Origin: Paraflavisolibacter caeni
GTDB lineage: Bacteria > Bacteroidota > Bacteroidia > Chitinophagales > Chitinophagaceae
NCBI RefSeq assembly: GCF_025628885.1
Contig: NZ_JAOTIF010000001.1
Location: forward strand, 699,751 to 763,750
Direction: 5' to 3'
DNA: 64,000 nt
Of the stretch, positions 55,179 through 64,000 are shown piece by piece; the stretch's first letter is position 1, and every line of letters begins with the position of its first letter. A program made the translations under genes and the position numbers. The notes beneath the pieces were generated by a model. The model made no database searches and was not told where the DNA came from. It was given only the letters and a program-made list of their open reading frames with translations.

Positions 55179-55205
55179 AAGCCACTGAAGAGTGGCTTTT
55201 TTTAT
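55179..55205 (+). terminator. terminator of the arginine operon
   Basis: AAGCCACT (55179-55186) pairs with AGTGGCTT (55191-55198) around a GAAG loop and runs into seven or more T residues. It lies about 70 bases after argH. Confidence 0.9.
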
Positions 55206-55232
55206 ATAATCCTTCGTTGCTGAAGCATACTT

Positions 55233-55248
55233 GGAGTATAGATACTCC
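55233..55248. repeat. inverted repeat GGAGTAT-AG-ATACTCC (copy B)
   Basis: Seven-base arms around AG, the same sequence as at 5674-5689. It marks the left end of both copies and could be a terminal or binding site. Confidence 0.7.
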
Positions 55249-55310
55249 CTACCTACTCCATAGCTAAGCCGTACCATAAGTATACATCAGCCGTACTTAA
55301 GGCTAGGCTA

Positions 55311-55365
55311 CCTCGATCATCCTTCGACTATCCTTCGACCATCTTTCGACTATGCTTCGATCTGA
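55311..55365. repeat. 11-bp tandem repeat, five units (copy B)
   Basis: Five units with the TTCGA core; the first reads CCTCGATCATC and the other four are identical to units 2-5 of copy A. Conserved unit number and order argue against random microsatellite drift. Confidence 0.85.
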
Positions 55366-55571
55366 ATTGAGCAAATGCTCCTAAATTAGGGGAAAACAAC
55401 CTACAGGCAGAACGCCTTCAATGCCCTGAACGGAGTCAATGGAACTGAGTCTAAAGATACACAACCAACCCCCACCTTCCAAGTTTTGAACCCCCTCCCT
55501 TTACACTTCCCTTTATTCACCATTGACCATTGACCATTCACCATTCGTCATTCTTTCCTCTCATCCACGCT

Positions 55572-56009
55572 AAAGCATACCTCCTGTATCGATACTCCCA
55601 ACATATTCCCTATCAAAGCCCTACCAAAGCACAGGATAAAGCCCTAAAATGTCATTTGTAAGTTACCCGCCTTATGTCCCTGGAAATGCTCAATAAGAAT
55701 TGGCAGCTACACAAGCTCGTGTAACTCAAGGTTGGTTAATAGCAACAAGCCCAGCAGTAATATAGCTATTGGTTTCCGCAAATAAATTGATTTGTTATCG
55801 GCAATAAGTATAACTCTTTGTCCGGTAACGGTCTTACTTTTTCATGAATAGAGTTAGTGATTATATTATTGGCGTCACATTTTAGGGGAGTGAATTATAA
55901 TTTTCTCAGGGGAATGCAAGTAATAAAACAGACACTGCTATAATTTTTTTTGCTGAAGTTAAAAAAGGGCTTAATTTAATAGTAACGTTCTTGTCTTAAA
56001 TCCTTAGTT
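55572..56009. other. gene-free region before the CBS gene
   Basis: AT-rich sequence. The left part (to about 55640) repeats degenerate words of the dispersed element, such as GATACTCCC and CTACCAAAGC. The rest shows no ORF, tRNA or clear promoter. Confidence 0.45.
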
Positions 56010-56438
56010 ATGGGTACTGTTAGAAACATATTGCAGGCAAAAGGCAATGCAGTCCATAGTGTAAGTCCAGATACTTCTGTGTATGATGCTTTAGAATCAT
56101 TGGAAGAAAAAAATGTAGGAGCGTTGATTGTTTGCGATAACGGAAAGTTAGTTGGAATCTTCACAGAGCGAGACTATGCTAGGAAAGTAATCCTGAAGGG
56201 GCGTTCTTCGAAAGATACGGTTGTAGGAGACATTATGTCCGACCATCCCATTTATGTTATCCCAGATAATACCATTGAAGAGTGCATGCAAGTGATGACC
56301 AATAAGTATATTCGTCATCTTCCAGTTTTAGATCGTGGAGAATTGATAGGCATCATATCAATAGGTGATGTCGTGAAGTATATGCTCAAAGAAAAAGATT
56401 TTATTATTGAAAACCTGGAACACTACATTACAGGTTAA
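56010..56438 (+). CDS. stand-alone CBS-pair protein
   Basis: A 142-residue protein made of two CBS domains (about 8-68 and 75-133). TERDYARKVILKGRS and LIGIISIGDVVKYML are the typical end-of-domain motifs. CBS pairs bind adenine nucleotides and act as energy sensors. Nothing next to it shows its target; the nuo genes start 132 bases downstream on the same strand, but co-regulation is only a possibility. Confidence 0.88.
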   Translation: MGTVRNILQAKGNAVHSVSPDTSVYDALESLEEKNVGALIVCDNGKLVGIFTERDYARKVILKGRSSKDTVVGDIMSDHPIYVIPDNTIEECMQVMTNKYIRHLPVLDRGELIGIISIGDVVKYMLKEKDFIIENLEHYITG

Positions 56439-56570
56439 TTTTTTCGGCTTATATGGTTTTTTGAAGCCTGATAGATCTTGCCTACGTCCAATCCAAAAAA
56501 AAGCTGCTTCTTTTCTTTTATAGTGTAATAGCATTTCTTGTTCATTTTTCAATAACGCAAACCCATTGGT

Positions 56571-57005
56571 ATGCCAGGAAATGAAACGACCAGTACTGTT
56601 TTGTGGCCTTTGCTGTTATATGCAGGCCTTGTAGTTTTCTTACTGATTGCTATGCTGACCCTTTCCTATTTATTGGGGCAGCGGCATAAAGAAAGGGCAA
56701 CAGAACTGCCTTATGAAGGAGGCATTCAGCAAACCGGGTCTGCAAGGTTGCGTTTCTCCGCTCAGTTCTACCTCGTGGCCATGCTGTTTGTCATTTTTGA
56801 TGTGGAAGCGGTGTTTCTTTTCTTGTGGGCACTTGGGCTTTATGAATTAGGTTGGGCCGGCTACATAGGTGCAACTGTTTTTATTGTGCAACTGGTAGTG
56901 GTACTGATTTATGAATGGGGCATTGGTGCACTGGATATTGGGCCTGATGGAAAGAAAATATTGAGAGCCTACTGGAAGAGGAAAGGAGAAAATGTGAAAG
57001 CCTGA
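56571..57005 (+). CDS. nuoA: NADH-quinone oxidoreductase subunit A
   Basis: A 144-residue membrane subunit of complex I. Three helices are visible; the conserved loop is YEGGIQQTGSARLRFSAQFY and the second span contains IFDVEAVFLFLW with its conserved Asp-Glu pair. First gene of the nuo operon in this window; nuoB follows after 82 bases. Confidence 0.93.
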   Translation: MPGNETTSTVLWPLLLYAGLVVFLLIAMLTLSYLLGQRHKERATELPYEGGIQQTGSARLRFSAQFYLVAMLFVIFDVEAVFLFLWALGLYELGWAGYIGATVFIVQLVVVLIYEWGIGALDIGPDGKKILRAYWKRKGENVKA

Positions 57006-57087
57006 ATATGTAAATGTGAAATGGAGCAAGGCTGATGACCTGTGATCATAAATCACTAATTCACCAAATTTCAAAATCATCAATTAT

Positions 57088-57726
57088 ATGAAGTGGTGGT
57101 TAAGTAAACCAAGCGAATCAACAGGTAATATTTCCGGTACCGGCAGTATGGAAGAAGCGGTGAGTAAAAGTATCATGCTGACTTCCATGCAAAGTTTGCT
57201 GGCATGGGGCCGGAGAAACTCCATGTGGCCTTTTCACTTTGGATTAAGCTGCTGCTTTGTCGAAATGGCAACCAGTATTACCAGTAAATATGATATAGCC
57301 AGGTTTGGCGCAGAAGTGATCCGGGGTACGCCCCGTGAAGCAGATGTTATGGTGATCGCTGGAACTGTTTTCATTAAGATGGTTCCGATCATTAAGCGCC
57401 TGCACGAGCAGATGATGGAGCCTCGCTGGGTAATTTCAATGGGTAGTTGCGCCAATAGTGGTGGGATGTATGACATCTACAGTGTTGTTCAGGGCGTAGA
57501 TAAGTTCTTGCCGGTAGATGTATATGTACCCGGATGCCCACCTCGCCCGGATGCTTTTATGCAGGGATTGGTTTTGCTGTCTGAAGCCGTTGGGAAAGAG
57601 AAACGTCCCTTGAGCTGGGTGATTGGTGATCAAGGCATCATTAGACCACAAATGACACCCATGAAGGAAAAGAAGAGAGAGGAGAGAATGAATATGGTGG
57701 ATTTCAGGACGATTGATGAAGTCTAG
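57088..57726 (+). CDS. nuoB: NADH-quinone oxidoreductase subunit B
   Basis: A 212-residue peripheral-arm subunit that holds cluster N2, the last Fe-S centre before quinone. All four ligands are visible: the Cys pair in LSCCFVEMA, Cys in MGSCANSGG and Cys in VPGCPPRPD. The length and extended C-terminal helix resemble the enterobacterial form. Confidence 0.95.
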   Translation: MKWWLSKPSESTGNISGTGSMEEAVSKSIMLTSMQSLLAWGRRNSMWPFHFGLSCCFVEMATSITSKYDIARFGAEVIRGTPREADVMVIAGTVFIKMVPIIKRLHEQMMEPRWVISMGSCANSGGMYDIYSVVQGVDKFLPVDVYVPGCPPRPDAFMQGLVLLSEAVGKEKRPLSWVIGDQGIIRPQMTPMKEKKREERMNMVDFRTIDEV

Positions 57727-57766
57727 GGAATGGCGAATGAATCGAATGTAGTATGACGAATAGGAT
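57727..57766. repeat. short relic related to the dispersed repeat
   Basis: Between nuoB and nuoCD, the complementary strand reads words such as ATTCGTCAT, ATTCGATTC and ATTCGCCATTC. Similar ATTCGTCATTC words lie at the right end of both dispersed repeat copies (5932-5946 and 55540-55553). It may be a fragment of the same family or simple sequence drift. Confidence 0.3.
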
Positions 57767-57774
57767 TAATAATA

Positions 57775-59550
57775 TTGAAACATAAAATCAACAAACACCC
57801 GATGCCCGACGATTTTGCTATATTGAAGAATCTGCAACAACGCTTTGGCGATAATGACATTCAACGGCAAACAACGATTGATGAAATATTAACATTATGG
57901 GTGCCTAAAGATAAAGTTATATCCATCCTAAGATACCTCAAGAGCTCGGTTGAGCAACCTTTCAATTTTCTCTATGATCTGTGCGGAATTGATGAAAGAG
58001 ACCGGGCAAAAACGAATGGGCTTCCATCAAAAGACTTTACTGTTGTCTATACTCTTTTTTCTTATAAGCGCAATAGTTTCATCAGGTTGAAAGTAGCACC
58101 GGAAGGTGATATGCCAACCATGCCTTCGATTACATCCCTTTTCAAAAACGCTAATTGGTACGAACGTGAAGTGTATGACATGTTTGGCATCCGCTTCGAT
58201 GGTCATCCGCATCTGCAACGCATCTTAATGCCGCTTACATGGAAAGGCCACCCTCTGCGTAAAGAGCATCCTGCCAGAGCTACAGAGATCGGGCCTTTTA
58301 AATTGATGGAAGACCTCATGGACCGCGAACAGGCTGCTTTGCAGTTTAAGCCTGAAGAGTGGGGCATGAAGAGGGAAAGTGAGGATGCTGATTTTATGTT
58401 CCTGAATATTGGGCCGCAACACCCCGGTACACATGGCGTTCTGCGGATTGTACTTCAATTGGATGGTGAAGACATTGTAGATGCTGTTCCTGAAATAGGC
58501 TTTCACCACCGTGGTGCCGAAAAAATGGGGGAGCGGCAAAGCTGGCATACATACATTCCTTACACCGACCGGGTAGACTACCTGGGAGGAGTGATGAACA
58601 ACCTCGCCTATCTCCTGGCCGTTGAAAAGCTTGCCGGCATAGAAGTGCCAGACCGTGTGAAAGTGATCCGTGTTATGCTGTGTGAACTGTTTCGTATTTC
58701 CAGTCACTTGGTATGGTTCGGCACCTTTGCCCAGGATGTTGGTCAGTTGTCGCCTGTGTTTTACATGTTCACCGATCGTGAAAAAGTATTCGATATCATT
58801 GAAGCTGTCTGTGGTGGCCGCATGCATCCCAACTGGTTCCGTATTGGAGGCGTTGCCCAGGATCTGCCCAATGGCTGGGATGGACTGGTAAGGGAATTTG
58901 TTGAGATGTTCCCTAAAAAGCTGAAGGAATACAATAGTATGGTGATAAAGAACAGTATCTTCAAGGGGCGTACAAAAGGTATTGGTGTGTTTACGTTGGA
59001 AGAGGCCATAGAATGGGGGGTAACCGGACCTGGGCTAAGAGCTTGTGGCTTTGAATGGGACTTTAGAAAGAAGAGGCCTTATTCCGGTTATGAAATGTTT
59101 GACTTTGATATACCCATTGCACAAAATGGAGACTGCTACGACAGGGCTGTAGTACGGGTAGAAGAAATGCGGCAAAGCCTGCGCATTGTTGAACAATGCC
59201 TGAACAACATGCCGGAAGGCAGTTACAAAGCGGATCACCCGCTGACAACACCACCCTTGAAAAAATATACCATGCAGGATATTGAAACACTGATCACCCA
59301 CTTCCTGAGTGTTAGCTGGGGACCAGTGATTCCAGCCGGAGAAGCTATGAGTTGCATAGAAGCAACCAAAGGCGCTAACAGCTATTACCTGACCAGTGAT
59401 GGCAACACTTCTCCTTACCGTGTTCGCATCCGCACGCCATCATTCCCTCATATGCAAATGGTGCCTTATATCAGCAAGGGATATACAGTGGCTGACCTGC
59501 TTTCTATATTAGGCGCAATGGACTTTGTACTGGCTGACATAGACCGTTGA
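57775..59550 (+). CDS. nuoCD: fused NADH-quinone oxidoreductase subunit C/D
   Basis: A 591-residue fusion of NuoC (about residues 1-185, ending near [10 protein letters not shown]) and NuoD (about 205-591, starting [13 protein letters not shown]). NuoD forms the quinone site with NuoB. The fused form is known from E. coli and relatives; separate genes are commoner elsewhere. The start is a TTG at 57775; an in-frame ATG nine codons later (MPDDF) is an equally good start. Confidence 0.94.
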   Translation: MKHKINKHPMPDDFAILKNLQQRFGDNDIQRQTTIDEILTLWVPKDKVISILRYLKSSVEQPFNFLYDLCGIDERDRAKTNGLPSKDFTVVYTLFSYKRNSFIRLKVAPEGDMPTMPSITSLFKNANWYEREVYDMFGIRFDGHPHLQRILMPLTWKGHPLRKEHPARATEIGPFKLMEDLMDREQAALQFKPEEWGMKRESEDADFMFLNIGPQHPGTHGVLRIVLQLDGEDIVDAVPEIGFHHRGAEKMGERQSWHTYIPYTDRVDYLGGVMNNLAYLLAVEKLAGIEVPDRVKVIRVMLCELFRISSHLVWFGTFAQDVGQLSPVFYMFTDREKVFDIIEAVCGGRMHPNWFRIGGVAQDLPNGWDGLVREFVEMFPKKLKEYNSMVIKNSIFKGRTKGIGVFTLEEAIEWGVTGPGLRACGFEWDFRKKRPYSGYEMFDFDIPIAQNGDCYDRAVVRVEEMRQSLRIVEQCLNNMPEGSYKADHPLTTPPLKKYTMQDIETLITHFLSVSWGPVIPAGEAMSCIEATKGANSYYLTSDGNTSPYRVRIRTPSFPHMQMVPYISKGYTVADLLSILGAMDFVLADIDR

Positions 59551-59615
59551 TATGATGCAAGTGAAAGCGATAATGATTTTAAAAGTTTGAATAAAAAGCT
59601 TACAACAAAAAGGAT

Positions 59616-60080
59616 ATGTTATCCGAATCTGAAATACATGCAATTGACCACGAAGTAAGCCTGGTGCCTCACAAAAAGGCTGCAGTCATAGAAGCTTTAA
59701 AAGTTGTGCAGCAGCACCATGGCTGGGTAAGCGATGAAAAGCTGGAAGAGGTAGCTGCTTACCTGGATATGAGCCCGGCAGAAGTGGATAGTGTGGCTAC
59801 TTTCTATAACCTCATTTTCCGCAAGCCAGTGGGCCGTCATGTGATCTTATTGTGTGATAGCATATCGTGCTATGTAATGGGGTATAAAAAACTGTACGAA
59901 GCACTGCACGAACACCTGCATATCAAATTTGGAGAAACAACACCTGACGGGCGCTTTACACTATTACCCAATGCCTGCCTGGGTTGTTGTGATCATGCGC
60001 CGGCTTTGATGGTTGGAGAAGACCTGTATCGGGATGTGCAGGTTCAGGATTTGGAAAATATTCTGGCTCAATACAAATGA
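59616..60080 (+). CDS. nuoE: NADH-quinone oxidoreductase subunit E
   Basis: A 154-residue thioredoxin-like subunit with one [2Fe-2S] cluster. Its ligands are in CDSISCYVMG and NACLGCCDHAP, with the usual spacing. It forms the NADH-dehydrogenase tip with NuoF and NuoG. Confidence 0.95.
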   Translation: MLSESEIHAIDHEVSLVPHKKAAVIEALKVVQQHHGWVSDEKLEEVAAYLDMSPAEVDSVATFYNLIFRKPVGRHVILLCDSISCYVMGYKKLYEALHEHLHIKFGETTPDGRFTLLPNACLGCCDHAPALMVGEDLYRDVQVQDLENILAQYK

Positions 60081-60125
60081 TAGATGAGTAAAATGTTTAA
60101 AAGAATAAAATAAAGTAAATGCTTG

Positions 60126-61391
60126 ATGGAAAAGCCCTTAACCCAACATATCAACTTGCAACAGCCACTAAGCCTTAAAGAATACGAAGCTAAGGGTGGT
60201 TATTCAGCTGTGCGCAAAGCATTAAAGATGACGCCACAGGAGGTTCAGAAGATGGTGCAGGAGAGTAATCTGAAGGGGCGCGGTGGTGCTGGTTTTAACA
60301 CGGGGATGAAGTGGAGTTTTGTACCAATGGGAGAAAATGCGCCTCATCCCAAATACCTCGTTGCCAACGCAGACGAAATGGAGCCAGGTACCTTTAAAGA
60401 CAGGTTGCTCCTTGAGGGACATCCACACCAGTTGATAGAGGGTATGATCGTTGCCGCTTATGCCATCCAGGCTGATATATCGTATGTCTTTTTACGTTGG
60501 GCGTATAAAAAAGCAGCGGCCCTCATTCGCAAAAGTATAGCTGAAGCCTATGAAGCTGGCTACCTGGGAAACGACATCCTGGGCAGCGGCTGGAGCCTGC
60601 AAATGCACCTGCACACTGGTGTTGGCCGATACATGTGTGGAGAGGAGACTGCTTTGTTGAATGCACTGGAAGGAAAGCGTGCCACGCCAAGGGCTAAGCC
60701 TCCTTTCCCTCAGATCAGCGGGTTGTTTGGCAAACCAACGATTGTCAATAATGTGGAGACATTTTGCTGTATTCCTCATATCGTGAATAATGGAGCAGAT
60801 TGGTTCAAAGGTCTGAGTAAGAGCGAAGATGCAGGTACAAAGATCTATGGTGTCAGCGGTAAGGTAAATCGTCCGGGGGCATGGGAATTACCCATGGGTG
60901 TAACCGTTAGAGAACTGATTGAAGAGCATGCCGGTGGTATGAAGAATGGCTATAAAATCAGGGGCATATTACCTGGTGGTGCTTCTACCGACTTTCTAAC
61001 TGTGGATCATCTTGATGTGAAGATGGATTTTAAATCAGTTGCTGCAGCCGGAAGCCGTATGGGTACAGGGACCATGATCGTGATGGACGATGCAACCTGT
61101 CCTGTTGGCTTTGTGCACAACCTGCAGCACTTTTTTGCGCAGGAAAGTTGTGGCTGGTGCACCCCTTGTCGTGAAGGGCTGCCCTGGGTGGAAAGGATAC
61201 TCTTAAGTATTGAAAAAGGGGAAGGGCGCACAGAAGACCTGGAACTGCTGCAGATGCATGCACAATTCCTTGGGCCGGGCAATACCTTTTGCGCACTGGC
61301 GCCAGGAGCCATGGAACCCCTGCAAAGTGCCTTGAAATATTTCAGGGACGATTTTGAAAGACATATTCATCAAAAGGGATGTCCTTATTAA
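60126..61391 (+). CDS. nuoF: NADH-quinone oxidoreductase subunit F
   Basis: A 421-residue subunit that binds FMN and NADH. GRGGAGFNTGMKWSF is the FMN/NADH loop, CGEETALLNALEGKR follows, and ESCGWCTPCREGLPW plus a later Cys hold the [4Fe-4S] cluster. A TTG one codon upstream could extend it by one residue; ATG at 60126 is preferred. nuoG begins 9 bases after its stop. Confidence 0.95.
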   Translation: MEKPLTQHINLQQPLSLKEYEAKGGYSAVRKALKMTPQEVQKMVQESNLKGRGGAGFNTGMKWSFVPMGENAPHPKYLVANADEMEPGTFKDRLLLEGHPHQLIEGMIVAAYAIQADISYVFLRWAYKKAAALIRKSIAEAYEAGYLGNDILGSGWSLQMHLHTGVGRYMCGEETALLNALEGKRATPRAKPPFPQISGLFGKPTIVNNVETFCCIPHIVNNGADWFKGLSKSEDAGTKIYGVSGKVNRPGAWELPMGVTVRELIEEHAGGMKNGYKIRGILPGGASTDFLTVDHLDVKMDFKSVAAAGSRMGTGTMIVMDDATCPVGFVHNLQHFFAQESCGWCTPCREGLPWVERILLSIEKGEGRTEDLELLQMHAQFLGPGNTFCALAPGAMEPLQSALKYFRDDFERHIHQKGCPY

Positions 61392-61400
61392 AAATCTACC

Positions 61401-64000
61401 ATGCCAACTATATACATCGATAACAAACCATACGAAGTAAAAGAAGGTAAAAACCTTTTGGAAGCTTGTCTTACCCTGGGATTTGACCTGCCCTATTTCT
61501 GCTGGCATCCGGCACTTAACAGTGTTGGCGCTTGCCGCCAGTGTGCGGTAAAGGTCTATAAAGATGAAGCCGACACGAAGGGGCGCCTCGTTATGAGTTG
61601 CATGGAAGGCGTGAAAGATGGTATGAGACTTTCCATCAATGATCAGACTGCCAAGGCATTCCGTGAGCAGATCATTGAATGGCTCATGACCAACCATCCA
61701 CATGACTGCCCTGTATGTGATGAAGGAGGCAGCTGTCATTTGCAGGATATGACAGTAATGACTGGTCATGATTACCGTCGCTATACATTCAGGAAGCGTA
61801 CCTATAAAAATCAGTACCTGGGACCGTTGCTACACCATGAAATGAACCGGTGCATTCAATGTTACCGGTGTGTTCGGTACTACCGGGATTATGCCGGGGG
61901 TGATGATCTGAATGTTTTTGCAGCACATAACCATGTTTATTTCGGAAGAGATAAAGATGGCGTGCTGCAAAGTCCATTCAGTGGTAACCTGGCAGAGGTT
62001 TGTCCAACCGGTGTATTCACTGATAAGACACTCAAAGAGCACTACACCCGTAAATGGGATCTGACAATGGCGCCCTCTGTTTGTAACCATTGCAGTGTGG
62101 GATGCAATATCATTGCCGGTGAGCGTTATGGTGAACTGCGTTGTATTCTGAACCGCTATAATGGCGACGTGAATGGTTATTTTATATGTGACCGCGGACG
62201 CTATGGGTATGAGTTTGTCAACAGTGAAAACCGGATTAAGCAACCTATAATTCGCAATAGAACAGGGGAAGCTGCCAGTGAAGAAGAACTGATGCGTTCT
62301 ATGGGTACCATCCTCACGCATCAAAAGTTGCTGGGCATTGGTTCGCCAAGAGCTTCTGTGGAAAGCAATTTTGCCCTCATGCAACTGGTTGGCCATGATA
62401 ACTTTTACCAGGGGGTAAGCGAGGCTGAAGCATACCTGACCAGGAAGATAGCTGGCTGGATGCAAACAGGAAGCATACGAAGTGCATCCTTGAAAGAAAT
62501 TGAACAGTCGGATGTAGTTGTCGTCCTGGGCGAAGATATCTGGAATACGGCTCCCATGATGGCCTTAGCAGTTCGTCAATCAGTAGTGAAGACTGCGGCA
62601 GCACAGGCAGCCCAGAAAACCAACCTGCCTCTATGGCATGATGCCGCTATTAAAGAATATGTGCAGGATCAAAAAGGATTCCTGGCCAATATAACGGTCG
62701 CTGGTTCACCACTTGATGAAATTGCTGCACACCAGCAGTGCTTAGCACCAGATGATATCGCAAGGCTGGGTTGGGCAATCGCTCATGAACTTGATGCTTC
62801 ATTACCTGGGGTATCTAATGATGAATCATTATTGCAGCAAGCGCAGGCTATAGCAAATGCGTTGAAAACTGCTAAAAATCCTGTGATTATTAGTGGGATC
62901 ACTTGTTATAATGAAAGTATTTTGACGGCTGCCGTCACCCTTGCTACTGCTTGCCATGCAAAAGTGGGTTTTGCACTGCCTGAATGTAATAGTATGGGGC
63001 TTGCCCTGATGCAGGCGCCTTCGTTGGAGAAAGCAGTTGACAGGATGCAAAGGGAAGGGGATTCCTTTACTGTTGTTGTCCTGGAAAATGACCTGTATCG
63101 TAACATATCTGCAACCCTGGTTGATGATTTCTTTAGCCATTGCAGGAATGCTGTGGTGATTGACTCCCTGCACAATGCTACAACAGAAAAAGCCCAGGTG
63201 TTGATACCGTCAGCAACTTTTGCTGAGGGCGATGGCACACTGGTGAATTATGAAGGCCGTGCCCAGCGATACTTCCAGGTGTTTGTGCCAGCTGAAGGAA
63301 TTATTAAGGAAAGTTGGAAGTGGTTGTGGCACTTGTACCTTCTAAAAATGCAAGCGGGTAACGGGCATGACCATTACCCGAATGAGTTATTGGAAAAACT
63401 GGAATCTGTGTTGCCGCAATTTAAAGGCATCACCAAATCTTCTCCACCACGTCACTTTACTATACACGGGGAACGTATTCCCCGGGAGCCGCATCGATAT
63501 AGCGGACGCACAGCTATGCTGGCCGACCGGAATGTTAGCGAACCAAAACCAGTACAGGATAACGATTCCCCGTTTTCTTTTACTATGGAAGGATTCAAGG
63601 GGTTGCCACCGGCACCCTTGATTCCTTTCTTTTGGGCCCCGGGATGGAATTCAGTGCAAGCCGTGACCAAGTACCAGGAAGAACCTGGCGGTTCATTAAA
63701 GGGAGGTGATCCGGGGATTAGCTTATTTAAGGAACCCACCCAAACAACTCCTCTTGTTTTTCATGAAATACCAGAAGCGTTTGCCGTCCGGCACCAGAAA
63801 TGGCTGCTGCTGCCGCAATACCATGTATTGGGTTCTGGAGAACTCAGCAGCTATACGAAGGCCTTGCAGGAATTATCACCGCAGCCAAGTATTGCTTTGT
63901 CTGCTGAGGATTTGCAGGGTCTGGGTGTTGAGGAAGGCTCATCTGTGCAGTTAAAGATTAATGGGACAAGTTGCATGCTTCCTGTGAAGATTCAGAAAGG
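61401..64000 (+). CDS. nuoG: NADH-quinone oxidoreductase subunit G (partial at window edge)
   Basis: The frame is open from ATG 61401 to the window end (866 codons), so only the last few tens of residues are likely missing. The N-terminal ferredoxin domain has DLPYFCWHP and GACRQCAVKVY; HDCPVCDEGGSCHLQD and CIQCYRCVRYY hold further clusters. The N7 ligands CNHCSVGC plus a later Cys (YFICDRGRYG) are present, as in E. coli and Thermus. The C-terminal part is a degenerate molybdopterin-like domain. Residue patterns follow E. coli NuoG very closely. Confidence 0.93.
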   Translation, partial: MPTIYIDNKPYEVKEGKNLLEACLTLGFDLPYFCWHPALNSVGACRQCAVKVYKDEADTKGRLVMSCMEGVKDGMRLSINDQTAKAFREQIIEWLMTNHPHDCPVCDEGGSCHLQDMTVMTGHDYRRYTFRKRTYKNQYLGPLLHHEMNRCIQCYRCVRYYRDYAGGDDLNVFAAHNHVYFGRDKDGVLQSPFSGNLAEVCPTGVFTDKTLKEHYTRKWDLTMAPSVCNHCSVGCNIIAGERYGELRCILNRYNGDVNGYFICDRGRYGYEFVNSENRIKQPIIRNRTGEAASEEELMRSMGTILTHQKLLGIGSPRASVESNFALMQLVGHDNFYQGVSEAEAYLTRKIAGWMQTGSIRSASLKEIEQSDVVVVLGEDIWNTAPMMALAVRQSVVKTAAAQAAQKTNLPLWHDAAIKEYVQDQKGFLANITVAGSPLDEIAAHQQCLAPDDIARLGWAIAHELDASLPGVSNDESLLQQAQAIANALKTAKNPVIISGITCYNESILTAAVTLATACHAKVGFALPECNSMGLALMQAPSLEKAVDRMQREGDSFTVVVLENDLYRNISATLVDDFFSHCRNAVVIDSLHNATTEKAQVLIPSATFAEGDGTLVNYEGRAQRYFQVFVPAEGIIKESWKWLWHLYLLKMQAGNGHDHYPNELLEKLESVLPQFKGITKSSPPRHFTIHGERIPREPHRYSGRTAMLADRNVSEPKPVQDNDSPFSFTMEGFKGLPPAPLIPFFWAPGWNSVQAVTKYQEEPGGSLKGGDPGISLFKEPTQTTPLVFHEIPEAFAVRHQKWLLLPQYHVLGSGELSSYTKALQELSPQPSIALSAEDLQGLGVEEGSSVQLKINGTSCMLPVKIQK

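Larger units (their letters stand above)
55220..55571. repeat. dispersed intergenic repeat, copy B
   Basis: Second copy of the element at 5661-5955, in the same orientation. It is longer by two inserts: about 30 bases between the inverted repeat and the tandem units, and a stretch of ACCATTGACC words near its right end (55514-55551). The identical blocks of 60, 28 and 35 bases are shared with copy A. It directly follows the arginine operon terminator. Confidence 0.85.

Overview
The window looks like chromosomal DNA from a member of the Bacteroidetes, most likely a Chitinophagaceae-type soil or freshwater bacterium. Evidence for this: promoter boxes of the TAnnTTTG type; a secreted protein with a type IX secretion (T9SS) C-terminal domain; many short lipoproteins; a SecA of about 1100 residues; and an arginine pathway that uses the Bacteroidetes-type acylornithine carbamoyltransferase. 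I saw no tRNA, rRNA, CRISPR array, insertion sequence or prophage. Genes lie on both strands in short operons separated by clear hairpin terminators.

Layout. 1-5200: a partial YkuK-type nuclease, a CoA-binding protein, and a minus-strand cluster of UbiA prenyltransferase, type III polyketide synthase, methyltransferase and FAD oxidoreductase that probably makes a modified phenolic or meroterpenoid-type lipid. Two small lipoproteins precede it. 5200-6080: intergenic DNA holding one copy of a dispersed repeat. 6081-21660: comM, an orphan gene, an ABC exporter, a response regulator, a thiolase, pyrD, terC, rsmE-dnaB, a TM2 protein, a lipoprotein and a large T9SS-exported protein. 21780-31550: sucC, an mlaE-(transglutaminase-like)-mlaF operon, malic enzyme, a Ser/Arg-rich protein, an M20 amidohydrolase, a SPOR protein and deoC. 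31600-45870: secA, a sugar-nucleotide epimerase, an HsdR-N-like nuclease domain protein, a MoeB/ThiF-rhodanese protein, xerD, yraN, manA, rnhA and a methylcrotonyl-CoA-carboxylase-like beta subunit.

46045-55205 is one arginine operon: a promoter, a leader region with a short peptide ending in R-Y-L-S-R-R-R-E-G, then a GNAT acetyltransferase, argG, argC, argD, argF', argB, an argE-like deacylase and argH, closed by a strong terminator. All steps from glutamate to arginine are covered except carbamoyl phosphate supply. The carbamoyltransferase has Val90 where the known N-succinyl enzyme has Pro, so its acyl substrate is open. A second copy of the dispersed repeat follows, about 49.6 kb from the first. 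The window ends with a stand-alone CBS-domain protein and the start of a complex I operon (nuoA, nuoB, fused nuoCD, nuoE, nuoF, partial nuoG) that closely resembles the enterobacterial type.

The points I would follow up first are the arginine leader, the type III PKS/UbiA cluster, the paired repeat with its 11-bp tandem core, the transglutaminase-like gene inside the mla operon, and Val90 of ArgF'.
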